Shown in pieces: positions 1 through 7,423 of a stretch of 34,322 bases of DNA (the first letter of the stretch is position 1; each line of letters begins with the position of its first letter). A program made the position numbers and the translations under genes. Where the stretch lies: positions 1 to 34,322 of the forward strand of contig CAMQYL010000030.1 of the NCBI GenBank assembly GCA_947039275.1, written 5' to 3'. This stretch comes from Amulumruptor sp947039275 (GTDB lineage: Bacteria; Bacteroidota; Bacteroidia; Bacteroidales; Muribaculaceae). The notes below the pieces were generated by a model. It saw nothing but the letters and a program-made list of their open reading frames with translations, was not told where the DNA came from and did no database searches.

Positions 1-35
1 TATTTGCACAGGTCAGAGTAAACGGCTAATCGAGA

Positions 36-58
36 GATGCGCCCACAAGGGGCGCGTC
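36..58. other. GC-rich hairpin, terminator-like
   Basis: A 9-base-pair stem (36-44 with 50-58, one G-T pair) encloses a five-base loop. No T-run follows on either strand and the flanking gene lies outside the window, so calling it a terminator is only a guess. Confidence 0.3.
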
Positions 59-93
59 AAAGTATATGTTGACTTGCTTAAGTGAACAGCATT

Positions 94-164
94 GGGACAT
101 GCCATGGCATGTCTAATTTGCAAGTGCCTGAGTATTAGTAGACATGCCATGGCATGTCCCTACA
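94..164. repeat. Inverted pair of REP-like palindromes
   Basis: Two copies of a perfect palindrome centred on ATGCCATGGCAT lie at 94-113 and 141-164. The second continues into CCCTACA exactly like the copies at 6909 and 22759. The first is in the opposite orientation and lacks the TACA tail. Two opposed copies resemble a BIME. Read on the minus strand, the second copy begins with GTAG directly before the hairpin, the hallmark of REP sequences mobilised by RAYT transposases. Confidence 0.7.
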
Positions 165-202
165 GCATACAGGTAATCGCTTCATCGGTGGTGCATGAAT
201 GA

Positions 203-240
203 AGCCAGGGGCTTTACTTTCAGAAGTAAAGCCCCTGGCT
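203..240 (-). terminator. Strong hairpin downstream of tRNA-Cys
   Basis: A perfect 17-base-pair stem (203-219 with 224-240) and a four-base loop lie seven bases past the 3' end of the tRNA-Cys gene. No strong U-tract follows, so it could also act as a processing or stability element. Position and perfection favour a terminator or 3' end structure for the tRNA transcript. Confidence 0.55.
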
Positions 241-246
241 GTCGGG

Positions 247-317
247 AGGTTCCTAGCAGATTCGAACTGCTGTAAACGGTTTTGCAGACCGCTACCTAAC
301 CACTCGGTCAAGGAACC
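247..317 (-). tRNA. tRNA-Cys (anticodon GCA)
   Basis: Read on the minus strand, the 71 bases form a cloverleaf. The acceptor strand GGTTCCT pairs with AGGAACC and the discriminator base is U, as usual for tRNA-Cys. The anticodon loop reads CTGCAAA, giving anticodon GCA. The T arm contains TTCGAAT between GCAG and CTGC. CCA is not fully encoded: CC follows the discriminator base and then C. A perfect Bacteroidetes promoter lies 24 bases upstream, and a long hairpin follows the gene. Confidence 0.95.
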
Positions 318-340
318 ATATCGTTTGTGGTTTGCGAGTG

Positions 341-372
341 CAAAGTTAACGTTTAATCGTGGATTATGCAAA
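341..372 (-). promoter_or_regulatory. Promoter of tRNA-Cys (TTTG-N20-TAACTTTG)
   Basis: On the minus strand, a -33 box TTTG (369-372) is separated by exactly 20 bases from a -7 box TAACTTTG (341-348). This is the Bacteroidetes primary sigma consensus. The predicted start near 335 gives an 18-base leader before the tRNA. Confidence 0.85.
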
Positions 373-420
373 TATTCGGGCAACTAATTTCTCACCATTT
401 TCATAAATTAGGGATTTATA

Positions 421-588
421 GACCATTATAGCACCGACACGGTTTCGGACTATGGTCTGAGACCATGCCGGTGCTAACATCCCCAAAACAAGGTAAAAGT
501 TTATCCTCGCATGACTTGGAGTGTTTCAGATAATGGTCATAAAGCCCCGGAGCACTTATCCTTGTGTGGATAATGAGCCACAGGGGCT
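421..588. other. Structured intergenic sequence without a gene
   Basis: This stretch has no convincing ORF but several inverted repeats. A 15-base stem with two mismatches (429-443 with 462-476) competes with a perfect 6-base hairpin (452-457 with 461-466), because both use bases 462-466. An 8-base inverted repeat joins 421-428 to 531-538. A second hairpin has agcccc/ggggct at its base (543-548 with 583-588). Mutually exclusive stems are typical of attenuators or structured RNAs, but no promoter for a transcript is evident. From 589 to 966 I see nothing else I can support. Confidence 0.35.
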
Positions 589-966
589 GTATCTATGACA
601 GTCCTTCGACAATGTATGCTCACGATGGGATACTGCTTGGAATCGCCGATGGAGATTGGCATTATGAAGAGGTTTTATGACGTACGAGCCGCCCTGTTTT
701 ATATTAATATTATCGTTTAGAAATCGGGTAAATAGTAAAATTCGATACGCAGTTTAAAACAAGTTCTAAAGGGCGGAGCGTCAGAAACCTTTCCTGTAAA
801 TCTTAGCAGCTGAACTGGAAACATCCCGTAGAAAAGTTCCAGCCAAAAGTCGTTGATAATTTCTGCAAAGCTATACATAATCTTTTGAATCGCCAAAATA
901 TTGGGCATAAAAATTGCCCAGCAGTTTAAAATTTTTCATAATCCCGTCATAATCAACCATAATGCT

Positions 967-974
967 TATCTTTG
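967..974 (+). promoter_or_regulatory. -7 box TATCTTTG four bases before the TPR gene ATG
   Basis: TATCTTTG fits the TAnnTTTG consensus. Only four bases separate it from ATG 979, so transcription from it would start at or next to the start codon and give a leaderless mRNA. No good TTTG lies 19-21 bases upstream, which lowers confidence. Confidence 0.5.
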
Positions 975-978
975 CATC

Positions 979-2955
979 ATGTACCGATACATCTTGCTAA
1001 CGTTGGCGGCACTGCTAACGTCACTTTGCGCCAAATCCCAGATAAACACCGACCAGATGCTCCGCGTGGGTCAGAATGCGCTGTATTTTGATGATTACAT
1101 GGTGGCTATACAGTATTTCAACCGCGTCATAGAGGCGAAACCATACCTCGCGCAGCCCTATTTCATGAGAGCGATAGCCAAGTTTAATCTGGAGGACTTC
1201 GAGGGTGCGGTCAAGGATGCCACTGAGGCTATAGAGCGCAACCCGTTCATCACCGATGCCTACGAAGTGCGCGGCGTGGCTTACCAGAACATGGGTGACA
1301 CCGACAACGCCATCAAGGATTATGACCGCGCACTGACGCAGCTGCCCGACAACCGCAGCATCCTATATAACAAAGCGATGGCACTGACATCGGTTGAACG
1401 ATATGACGAAGCAAGCGACGTGTTCAACCACCTGCTTAAAGTATATCCGCGCCACAGCGACGGATACATAGCCCGCGCCCGCATGGAGATGATAAAACAA
1501 GACACCGTAGCCGCCCTCGCTGATGTCGACAAGGCTCTGGAGCTCAACTCCAAGTCAATCAACGGCTACCTGATGCGCACCGACATCAATATGGGGCGCG
1601 ACAGCCTCGCATCGGCGATGAAAGATATAGACCAAGCCCTGCTCCTTGAGCCGCGCATGGCAGGGCTGTATGTCAACCGATCCCTCATACGCTATCGTCA
1701 GGACGACTATTTCGGCGCGATGGCTGACCTCGACTATGCCGTGGAGTTAGAACCGACCAATGCCACCGCCCTCTACAACCGCGCCCTGCTGCGAGCCGAG
1801 GTCCATGACAACAACAAAGCCATCAGCGACCTCACCACTGTGATAGGGCTTAAAGGCGAGGACTACCGCTCGCTATATAACCGAGCAATCCTCTACAAGG
1901 AGATCGGCAACTACCAGCTCGCGCTCAAAGACATCAACAAGGTGATAGAGCAGTATCCCGACTTCGCGGCGGCATATTTCCTCCGCTTCGACATCTACCG
2001 CGAAAAAGGTGACAGCCGACAAGCCAAGCGCGACTATGACAAGTCGCTCGCCCTTGCCAAAAGCAAGGTCAACATCATGCCCGAAAAGACGGAGGGCAAT
2101 CCATCAAAGGATAACAACGCCACCGATGAAGCCACCCAAGAGGAGGTGTCGCGCCGCTTCACTACCCTGCTACAAGCCTCCAATGAGGCAGCTCTCGCCC
2201 AGGACTATAACAACGAGAGCATCCGAGGGAGAGTGCAAGACCACTCCGACGGCATAGACACAGAGCCGATGATGGCTATAAGCTACTACACCTCCACCAG
2301 CGAACTCAACCAGGGCAACGACTTCGTGCGTCAGGTCAGCAGTATCAACAAGCTCCACGAGCTCAACCATCTGCTGCTTGTGACATGCCACGTTCCTTCG
2401 CTTGACGACGAAGCACTCATACAGGAGCATTTCAACTCCATCAAGCATTACGACGAGCTCCTTGCCACTACTGCCAAGCCGAGAGCCATCGACTACTTCG
2501 GCAGAGCCATGGACTATATGACCATACATAACTATGACGAGGCGATCAGCGACCTTGACCGTGCCATAGCCTTGGTGCCTGACTTCACAGTGGCATACAT
2601 GGTGCGCAGTTATGCCCGCACCAAGAAGGCAGAGCATTCAGCCGAGCGGGGCATACTCCCCTATGCCTCGGCACTCGCCGACCTCGACAAAGCCATAGAG
2701 CTTGCCCCTGACATGGCAGCCGCCTACTACAACAAGGGGTGCATATATCTCATGGCAGGCGACCTCACATCGGCACTCGCCTCCTTCACCCGCGCCTTGG
2801 AGCTGAGGAGCGATTTCGGCGAAGCCCTCTATAATCGCGGCTACACCTACATGTCGCTCGGCAACCGCGAAGCCGGAGTAGCCGATCTCAGCCGTGCCGG
2901 ACAGATGGGTATCGCGCCGTCATATAAGCTTCTAAAGCGTATCAATATCAGGTGA
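979..2955 (+). CDS. Exported tetratricopeptide-repeat protein
   Basis: A 658-residue protein. Residues 1-21 form a signal peptide (short basic start, LLTLAALLTSL core, cut near AKSQ). Roughly ten TPR units follow to about residue 365, recognisable by recurring A-x-x-D/N-x-x-x-A-I-x-D-x-x-x-A-I patterns. A linker of about 130 residues, polar and lower in repeat content, comes next, and then about four more TPRs to the C-terminus. TPR arrays are protein-protein scaffolds; the periplasmic location follows from the signal peptide. ATG 979 is preferred over the upstream in-frame TTG at 901 because it begins the signal peptide and the promoter box lies between them. No partner gene is adjacent, so the specific role is unknown. 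Confidence 0.9.
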   Translation: MYRYILLTLAALLTSLCAKSQINTDQMLRVGQNALYFDDYMVAIQYFNRVIEAKPYLAQPYFMRAIAKFNLEDFEGAVKDATEAIERNPFITDAYEVRGVAYQNMGDTDNAIKDYDRALTQLPDNRSILYNKAMALTSVERYDEASDVFNHLLKVYPRHSDGYIARARMEMIKQDTVAALADVDKALELNSKSINGYLMRTDINMGRDSLASAMKDIDQALLLEPRMAGLYVNRSLIRYRQDDYFGAMADLDYAVELEPTNATALYNRALLRAEVHDNNKAISDLTTVIGLKGEDYRSLYNRAILYKEIGNYQLALKDINKVIEQYPDFAAAYFLRFDIYREKGDSRQAKRDYDKSLALAKSKVNIMPEKTEGNPSKDNNATDEATQEEVSRRFTTLLQASNEAALAQDYNNESIRGRVQDHSDGIDTEPMMAISYYTSTSELNQGNDFVRQVSSINKLHELNHLLLVTCHVPSLDDEALIQEHFNSIKHYDELLATTAKPRAIDYFGRAMDYMTIHNYDEAISDLDRAIALVPDFTVAYMVRSYARTKKAEHSAERGILPYASALADLDKAIELAPDMAAAYYNKGCIYLMAGDLTSALASFTRALELRSDFGEALYNRGYTYMSLGNREAGVADLSRAGQMGIAPSYKLLKRINIR

Positions 2956-2961
2956 CATCAT

Positions 2962-3000
2962 AAGTCTTATAAATCTTATGAGTCTCATAAATCTTATAAG
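2962..3000. repeat. 9-bp tandem repeat (about 4.3 copies)
   Basis: Four consecutive 9-base units (aagtcttat, aaatcttat, gagtctcat, aaatcttat) plus a partial fifth fill the space just after the TPR gene stop. The unit is AT-rich and also partly self-complementary, so the array could fold, but no terminator tail is present. Confidence 0.75.
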
Positions 3001-3048
3001 TGGCTGAATTTTCTTGTTAAAAAACATATGACTGTCAGGAAAAGTCAC

Positions 3049-3056
3049 TAAATTTG
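3049..3056 (+). promoter_or_regulatory. -7 box TAAATTTG of the etf operon
   Basis: A perfect TAnnTTTG match lies 117 bases before the etfB ATG. The -33 region does not contain TTTG at the usual 20-base spacing. Transcription would begin near 3062, placing the hairpin at 3066-3097 at the extreme 5' end of the message. Confidence 0.55.
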
Positions 3057-3065
3057 TAGCTTGAA

Positions 3066-3097
3066 ATGCCTACCTCGGCTTGTGCCGAGTCAGGCAT
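3066..3097 (+). promoter_or_regulatory. 5'-terminal mRNA hairpin ahead of etfB
   Basis: Two stacked stems, atgcct/aggcat (3066-3071 with 3092-3097) and ctcggc/gccgag (3074-3079 with 3084-3089), close a TTGT loop across a 2x2 internal loop. Placed within a few bases of the predicted transcript start, it could protect the mRNA 5' end or bind a regulator. It could equally be a dispersed palindrome. Confidence 0.4.
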
Positions 3098-3173
3098 CGG
3101 GTCATATGGCTCTGTAGCCCTTACCTCTACACGACTAAATACCTCATTCATAAATATAACCGAAACATTAACT

Positions 3174-4046
3174 ATGAGTCTTAACATCATTGTGCTCGCA
3201 AAGCAGGTGCCCGATACCCGCAATGTTGGCAAAGATGCAATGAAAGAAGATGGCACCATCAACCGTGCGGCTCTGCCCGCCATCTTCAATCCCGAGGACC
3301 TTAACGCGCTGGAGCAGGCACTCCGACTGAAGGATGCCAACCCAGGCTCTACAGTGACATTGCTTACAATGGGTCTCCCCCGTGCAGCCGAAATCATCCG
3401 TGAGGCTATCTACCGCGGAGCTGATACCGGCATAGTGCTTACCGACCGTGCACTCGGCGGTGCCGACACTCTCGCCACCAGCTATTCATTGGCTCAGGCA
3501 GTCAAGAAAATCGGCAACTATGATATCATACTCGGCGGCCGTCAGGCTATTGACGGCGACACCGCCCAGGTGGGTCCCCAGATCGCCGAAAAACTCGGCA
3601 TACCCCAGGTAACTTATGCTGAGGAAATCGTAGACCTTTCAAACGGTCACGTGACTGTCAAACGCCGTCTGGAACATGGTGTTGAGACTGTGAAAGCACC
3701 TCTGCCCTGCGTAGTTACGGTCAACGGCACCGCAGCCGACTGCCGTCCCCGCAACGCTATCCGCGTACAGAAATACAAATATGCCACTTCACCCAGCGAG
3801 ACCGGCAAACTTCCCGAAAGAATACAGGAACTCGTCAAGAACCGTCCCGAACTCCAGCTCAACGAGTGGAGCGCAGCTTTCGTTGAAGCCGATCCCGAGC
3901 AGATAGGTCTCGCCGGCTCGCCCACAAAGGTGAAGAACGTCGAGAACGTGGTATTTACCGCCAAGGACTGCCGCCGTCTTGACAACAATGACGAGCAGAT
4001 AGAAGATCTCATCAAAGAGCTGATCACCAACCATACTATCGGCTAA
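3174..4046 (+). CDS. etfB: Electron transfer flavoprotein beta subunit
   Basis: A 290-residue protein with the ETF beta N-terminus (MSLNIIVLAKQVPDT), the internal LGGRQAIDGDTAQVGPQIAE segment and the DCRPRNAIR region expected of the EtfB/FixA family. With EtfA it forms a soluble heterodimer carrying FAD that takes electrons from acyl-CoA dehydrogenases. ATG 3174 is chosen because upstream in-frame codons encode no family sequence and lie in a hairpin-containing leader. etfA follows after 30 bases and an acyl-CoA dehydrogenase after that, so the three form an operon. Length is slightly above the usual 250-265, with the extra residues in the C-terminal half. Confidence 0.95.
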   Translation: MSLNIIVLAKQVPDTRNVGKDAMKEDGTINRAALPAIFNPEDLNALEQALRLKDANPGSTVTLLTMGLPRAAEIIREAIYRGADTGIVLTDRALGGADTLATSYSLAQAVKKIGNYDIILGGRQAIDGDTAQVGPQIAEKLGIPQVTYAEEIVDLSNGHVTVKRRLEHGVETVKAPLPCVVTVNGTAADCRPRNAIRVQKYKYATSPSETGKLPERIQELVKNRPELQLNEWSAAFVEADPEQIGLAGSPTKVKNVENVVFTAKDCRRLDNNDEQIEDLIKELITNHTIG

Positions 4047-4076
4047 TCATAATCCCCACATTTGACTATTTGCATC

Positions 4077-5105
4077 ATGACAGATAAAAACAACTTAATC
4101 GTATATTGCGAGTTTGATGAGGGCAAAGTGGCCGATGTCAGCTTGGAGCTCCTCACCAAAGGACGTGAACTCGCCAAGAAACTCGGTGTCAAACTCGAGG
4201 CTCTCGTCATCGGCGACAAGCTCGACGGTGTAGAGAATCAGATATTCCCCTACGGAGCCGATGTAGTGTACAAGGTAGAGGACAAGCGTCTCTTCCCCTA
4301 CATCAGCAACCCCCATGCAGCTGTGCTCATCCAGCTCTTCAAGGAGATAGAGCCGCAGATATGCCTCATGGGCGCCACCTGCATAGGCCGTGACCTCGGT
4401 CCCCGCGTGTCATCATGCCTCCACAGCGGTCTGACTGCCGACTGTACATCGCTTGAAATCGGTCCGCACAAAGACCCCAAGACCGGCAAGGAATACACCG
4501 ACCTGCTCTATCAGATCCGCCCCGCTTTCGGCGGTAACATCGTGGCTACGATCGTCAACCCCGAGTGCCGTCCCCAGATGGCAACAGTGCGCGAGGGCGT
4601 GATGAAGAAAGAGATTCTCGATCCCAACCACAAGGGCGAAGTCATCAATCTCGACCCCAAGAAATATGTGTCAGACGCAGACTTCGCAGTGGAAATCATC
4701 GACCGCCACATCGAGAAGTCTAAAATTAACATCAAGAACTCCCCCATCATCGTGGCAGGCGGCTACGGCGTAGGCTCAAAGGAGAATTTCCAGCTTCTGC
4801 ACGAACTCGCCGAAACCCTCGGAGCCGAGGTAGGCGCATCACGTGCCGCTGTGGATGCCGGATTTACCGAGCATGCACGTCAGATAGGTCAGACCGGTGT
4901 CACAGTGCGTCCGAAGCTCTACATAGCTTGCGGTATCTCTGGTCAGATACAGCACATCGCGGGCATGCAGGAAAGCTCTATCATTATCTCCATCAACAAT
5001 GACCCCGATGCTCCCATCAACACCATCGCCGACTATGTAATCACCGGCGACATGGAGGATGTCGTGCCCAAACTCATCAAGTATTACAAGAAAAACTCCA
5101 AATAA
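4077..5105 (+). CDS. etfA: Electron transfer flavoprotein alpha subunit
   Basis: A 342-residue EtfA/FixB. The N-terminal half is the alpha/beta ETF domain (residues 1-190, including CLMGATCIGRDLGPRVSS). The C-terminal FAD-binding domain contains IIVAGGYGVGSKENF, the GASRAAVDAGF motif, IGQTGVTVRPKLYIACGISG and QHIAGMQESSIIISIN, all diagnostic for the FAD site. ATG 4077 begins the conserved ETF sequence; an upstream TTG at 4062 is in frame but less likely. It pairs with EtfB and ends nine bases before the dehydrogenase, consistent with a three-gene transcript supplying electrons to or from one acyl-CoA dehydrogenase. Confidence 0.95.
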   Translation: MTDKNNLIVYCEFDEGKVADVSLELLTKGRELAKKLGVKLEALVIGDKLDGVENQIFPYGADVVYKVEDKRLFPYISNPHAAVLIQLFKEIEPQICLMGATCIGRDLGPRVSSCLHSGLTADCTSLEIGPHKDPKTGKEYTDLLYQIRPAFGGNIVATIVNPECRPQMATVREGVMKKEILDPNHKGEVINLDPKKYVSDADFAVEIIDRHIEKSKINIKNSPIIVAGGYGVGSKENFQLLHELAETLGAEVGASRAAVDAGFTEHARQIGQTGVTVRPKLYIACGISGQIQHIAGMQESSIIISINNDPDAPINTIADYVITGDMEDVVPKLIKYYKKNSK

Positions 5106-5114
5106 TCGTTAGCC

Positions 5115-6815
5115 ATGGCTAATTTCTATACAGACAACCCCGACCTCAAGCATCATCTGACCCATCCGCTGATGGAGAAGATCGTCGCGCTCAAGGAGCG
5201 TGACTACACCGATGCACAGAAATATGACTACGCTCCCCTCGACTTTGAGGATGCCATGGACAACTACGAGCGTGTGCTCGACATCGTTGGCGAAATCTGC
5301 GGCGACATCATCGCCCCCAACGCCGAGGATGTGGACCACCAGGGTCCCAAGGTAGTTGACGGCCACGTGGAGTATGCCGACGGCACCAAGGTCAATCTTG
5401 ACGCTGTGCGCAAGGCAGGTCTGATGGGCATGTCGATGCCCCGTCGTTTCGGCGGTCTCAACTTCCCCATCACCCCCTACATCATGGCAGCCGACATCGT
5501 CAGCCGTGCCGATACAGGTTTTGAGAATCTGTGGGGACTCCAGGACTGCGCCGAGACCATCTATGAGTTTGCCGACGAGGAGCAGAAGCAGAAATATATA
5601 CCCCGCGTATGCGAGGGCGAAACCATGTCGATGGACCTCACCGAGCCCGATGCAGGTTCTGACCTCCAGAGCGTGATGCTCAAAGCTACTGAGCAGCCCG
5701 ACGGCACATGGCGTCTCAACGGTGTGAAGCGATTCATCACCAATGGCGACAGCGATATCCACCTCGTGCTCGCACGTAGCGAGGACGGCACCAAGGACGG
5801 TCGCGGTCTGTCAATGTTTATCTATGACAAACGCGACGGAGGTGTGACAGTGCGCCGTATCGAGAACAAGCTCGGTATCAAGGGCAGTCCCACCTGCGAG
5901 CTCGTATATAAGAACGCCAAGGCTGTGCTCTGCGGCAGCCGACGTCTGGGTCTCATCAAGTATGTGATGGCTCTGATGAACGGTGCCCGTCTCGGCATCG
6001 CAGCCCAGTCGGTAGGTGTAAGCGAACTCGCTTACCGCGAAGCCCTCTCATATGCCAAGGACCGCAAGCAGTTTGGCAAAGCCATCATCGAGTTCCCGGC
6101 TGTCTTTGAGATGATTGCCGTGATGAAGGCTAAACTTGACGCTTCACGTTCGCTGCTCTACGAGACATCACGCTTCGTGGACATGTACAAGCTCTATGAG
6201 GACATCGCCAAGGAGCGCACCCTCACTCCCGAAGAGCGCAAGGAGATGAAGCACTACAGCCGTCTGGCTGATGCATGTACACCTCTTGCCAAGGGCATGG
6301 GCAGCGAATACTGCAACCAGAACGCTTATGACTGCATCCAGGTACACGGCGGCTCGGGCTTTATGAAGGACTACGCTTGCGAACGCCTCTACCGTGACGC
6401 ACGTATCATCTCCATCTACGAGGGTACAACCCAGCTTCAGGTCGTAGCAGCCATCCGCCACGTCACCACCGGCACCTACATGAGTCTCATCGGGTCATAT
6501 GCCGCACAGGACGTACGCCCCGAGCTACAGCCCCTTAAGGACAACCTCGTGGCTATGACCAAGACATATGCCGAGGCTGTCGAGAAAGTTACTTCTATCA
6601 AAGACCAGGCTTATAACGACCTCATGGCTCGCCGCTTGGTAGAGATGGCAGGAAACATCGTGATGGGCTACCTGCTCCTGCTCGATGCCAACCGCACCGA
6701 GTCGTTCACCAAGTCAGCCGAGGTCTACAACAAGATGGCACAGGCAGAGGTGGCTAAGCACAGCAACTTCATCAACAACTTCGTACCCGACCAGATCGAG
6801 GCATACAAGGAATAA
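5115..6815 (+). CDS. Acyl-CoA dehydrogenase (long form)
   Basis: 566 residues, longer than the 380-residue classical enzymes. The three ACAD domains are visible: an N-terminal helical part, a middle beta domain with SMDLTEPDAGSDLQ and the RFITNGDSDIHLVLAR region, and a C-terminal helical part with DRKQFGKAIIEFPA and QVHGGSGFMKDYACERLYRDARI. The catalytic base is the Glu of IYEGTTQLQ, residue 436. About 100 further residues form the C-terminal extension typical of the long subfamily. It oxidises acyl-CoA, or in anaerobes reduces enoyl-CoA, with the adjacent EtfAB as electron partner. The substrate cannot be read from sequence. ATG 5115 is nine bases after the etfA stop. Confidence 0.93.
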   Translation: MANFYTDNPDLKHHLTHPLMEKIVALKERDYTDAQKYDYAPLDFEDAMDNYERVLDIVGEICGDIIAPNAEDVDHQGPKVVDGHVEYADGTKVNLDAVRKAGLMGMSMPRRFGGLNFPITPYIMAADIVSRADTGFENLWGLQDCAETIYEFADEEQKQKYIPRVCEGETMSMDLTEPDAGSDLQSVMLKATEQPDGTWRLNGVKRFITNGDSDIHLVLARSEDGTKDGRGLSMFIYDKRDGGVTVRRIENKLGIKGSPTCELVYKNAKAVLCGSRRLGLIKYVMALMNGARLGIAAQSVGVSELAYREALSYAKDRKQFGKAIIEFPAVFEMIAVMKAKLDASRSLLYETSRFVDMYKLYEDIAKERTLTPEERKEMKHYSRLADACTPLAKGMGSEYCNQNAYDCIQVHGGSGFMKDYACERLYRDARIISIYEGTTQLQVVAAIRHVTTGTYMSLIGSYAAQDVRPELQPLKDNLVAMTKTYAEAVEKVTSIKDQAYNDLMARRLVEMAGNIVMGYLLLLDANRTESFTKSAEVYNKMAQAEVAKHSNFINNFVPDQIEAYKE

Positions 6816-6840
6816 ACCCTTTATAGCTCACTGATACAAT

Positions 6841-6892
6841 GCCCGCGCTTGCCGCTCCCTTACGCCGGAGACAGTAGGCGCGGGCTTTACAT
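6841..6892 (+). terminator. Terminator of the etf-acd operon
   Basis: gcccgcgc (6841-6848) pairs perfectly with gcgcgggc (6878-6885), followed by tttacattt. It lies 25 bases after the dehydrogenase stop. Confidence 0.7.
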
Positions 6893-6908
6893 TTCCCCAT
6901 AGACGCAG

Positions 6909-6935
6909 GCGGACATGCCACGGCATGTCCCTACA
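6909..6935. repeat. REP-like palindrome, core ATGCCACGGCAT
   Basis: A 27-base element identical to the copy at 22759-22785. It has the form GCGGAC, core, GTCCCTACA. On the minus strand it begins TGTAG immediately before the hairpin, as RAYT-associated REPs do. Confidence 0.75.
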
Positions 6936-6953
6936 GAATGGGACAGACGTATT

Positions 6954-6997
6954 TAATGTAACGTGGTTCAACTGTTAATGTAACATGGTTCAACTGT
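6954..6997 (+). repeat. 22-bp tandem duplication spanning the thioesterase start codon
   Basis: Units 6954-6975 and 6976-6997 differ at a single base. In the second copy that base makes ATG (the start at 6985); in the first it is GTG (6963). The duplicated GTG is out of frame with the gene and opens a six-codon mini-ORF ending at the TAA of 6981-6983. Confidence 0.85.
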
Positions 6998-7398
6998 CGG
7001 ATTACACATACTGCCTTGAATTCAAGGTCAGAGACTACGAGGTGGACTCGCAGGGTATCGTCAACAACGCCAACTATCTGCACTATCTCGAACATACCCG
7101 CCATATGTGTTGCGAGGACAACGGACTGTCGTTCCGCGCAATGAGCGAGGACGGATTAGTGCCTGTGGTTCGCAAGATCGAGATTGAATATCTCCACTCG
7201 CTGGGGCTTGCCGACAAGTTTGTCAGCTGCCTCAATCTCCACCGCCACGGAGCAAGGTTCATATTCGAGCAACATATATACCGCCTGCCCGACATGCTCC
7301 CCATCGTCAAGGCTGATGTCACCATAGTGTGCATGGCTAACGGGAAGCTCACGCGCGGTGATGAACTTGCCGAGGCGTTTAAGGACATAATCAGATAA
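6985..7398 (+). CDS. Hotdog-fold acyl-CoA thioesterase (4HBT family)
   Basis: A 137-residue protein of normal 4HBT length. The active-site region EVDSQGIVNNANYLHYLEHTR matches the D-x-x-G-x-x-x-N-x-x-Y pattern of the YbgC/FadM group, with Asp21 as the probable catalytic residue and Asn28-Asn30-Tyr31 behind it. It would hydrolyse acyl-CoA or acyl-ACP thioesters in the cytoplasm. It lies downstream of the dehydrogenase operon but beyond its terminator and a REP element, so co-regulation is uncertain. dprA follows after 25 bases, suggesting one transcript. The start ATG lies in the second copy of a tandem duplication. No clear promoter was seen. Confidence 0.85.
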   Translation: MVQLSDYTYCLEFKVRDYEVDSQGIVNNANYLHYLEHTRHMCCEDNGLSFRAMSEDGLVPVVRKIEIEYLHSLGLADKFVSCLNLHRHGARFIFEQHIYRLPDMLPIVKADVTIVCMANGKLTRGDELAEAFKDIIR

Positions 7399-7423
7399 AA
7401 TAAAGCAAACTGCGAACAACGAT

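Noticed and set aside
199..387. ORFs on both strands over the tRNA region (135-387)
   Set aside because: They run through the tRNA-Cys gene, its promoter and the hairpin, so coding is very unlikely.
717..908. 63-codon minus-strand ORF in the left intergenic region
   Set aside because: Short, AT-rich, without a promoter box or recognisable motif.
2170..2637. 155-codon minus-strand ORF inside the TPR gene
   Set aside because: It is a shadow frame of the TPR coding sequence with no domain pattern or promoter.
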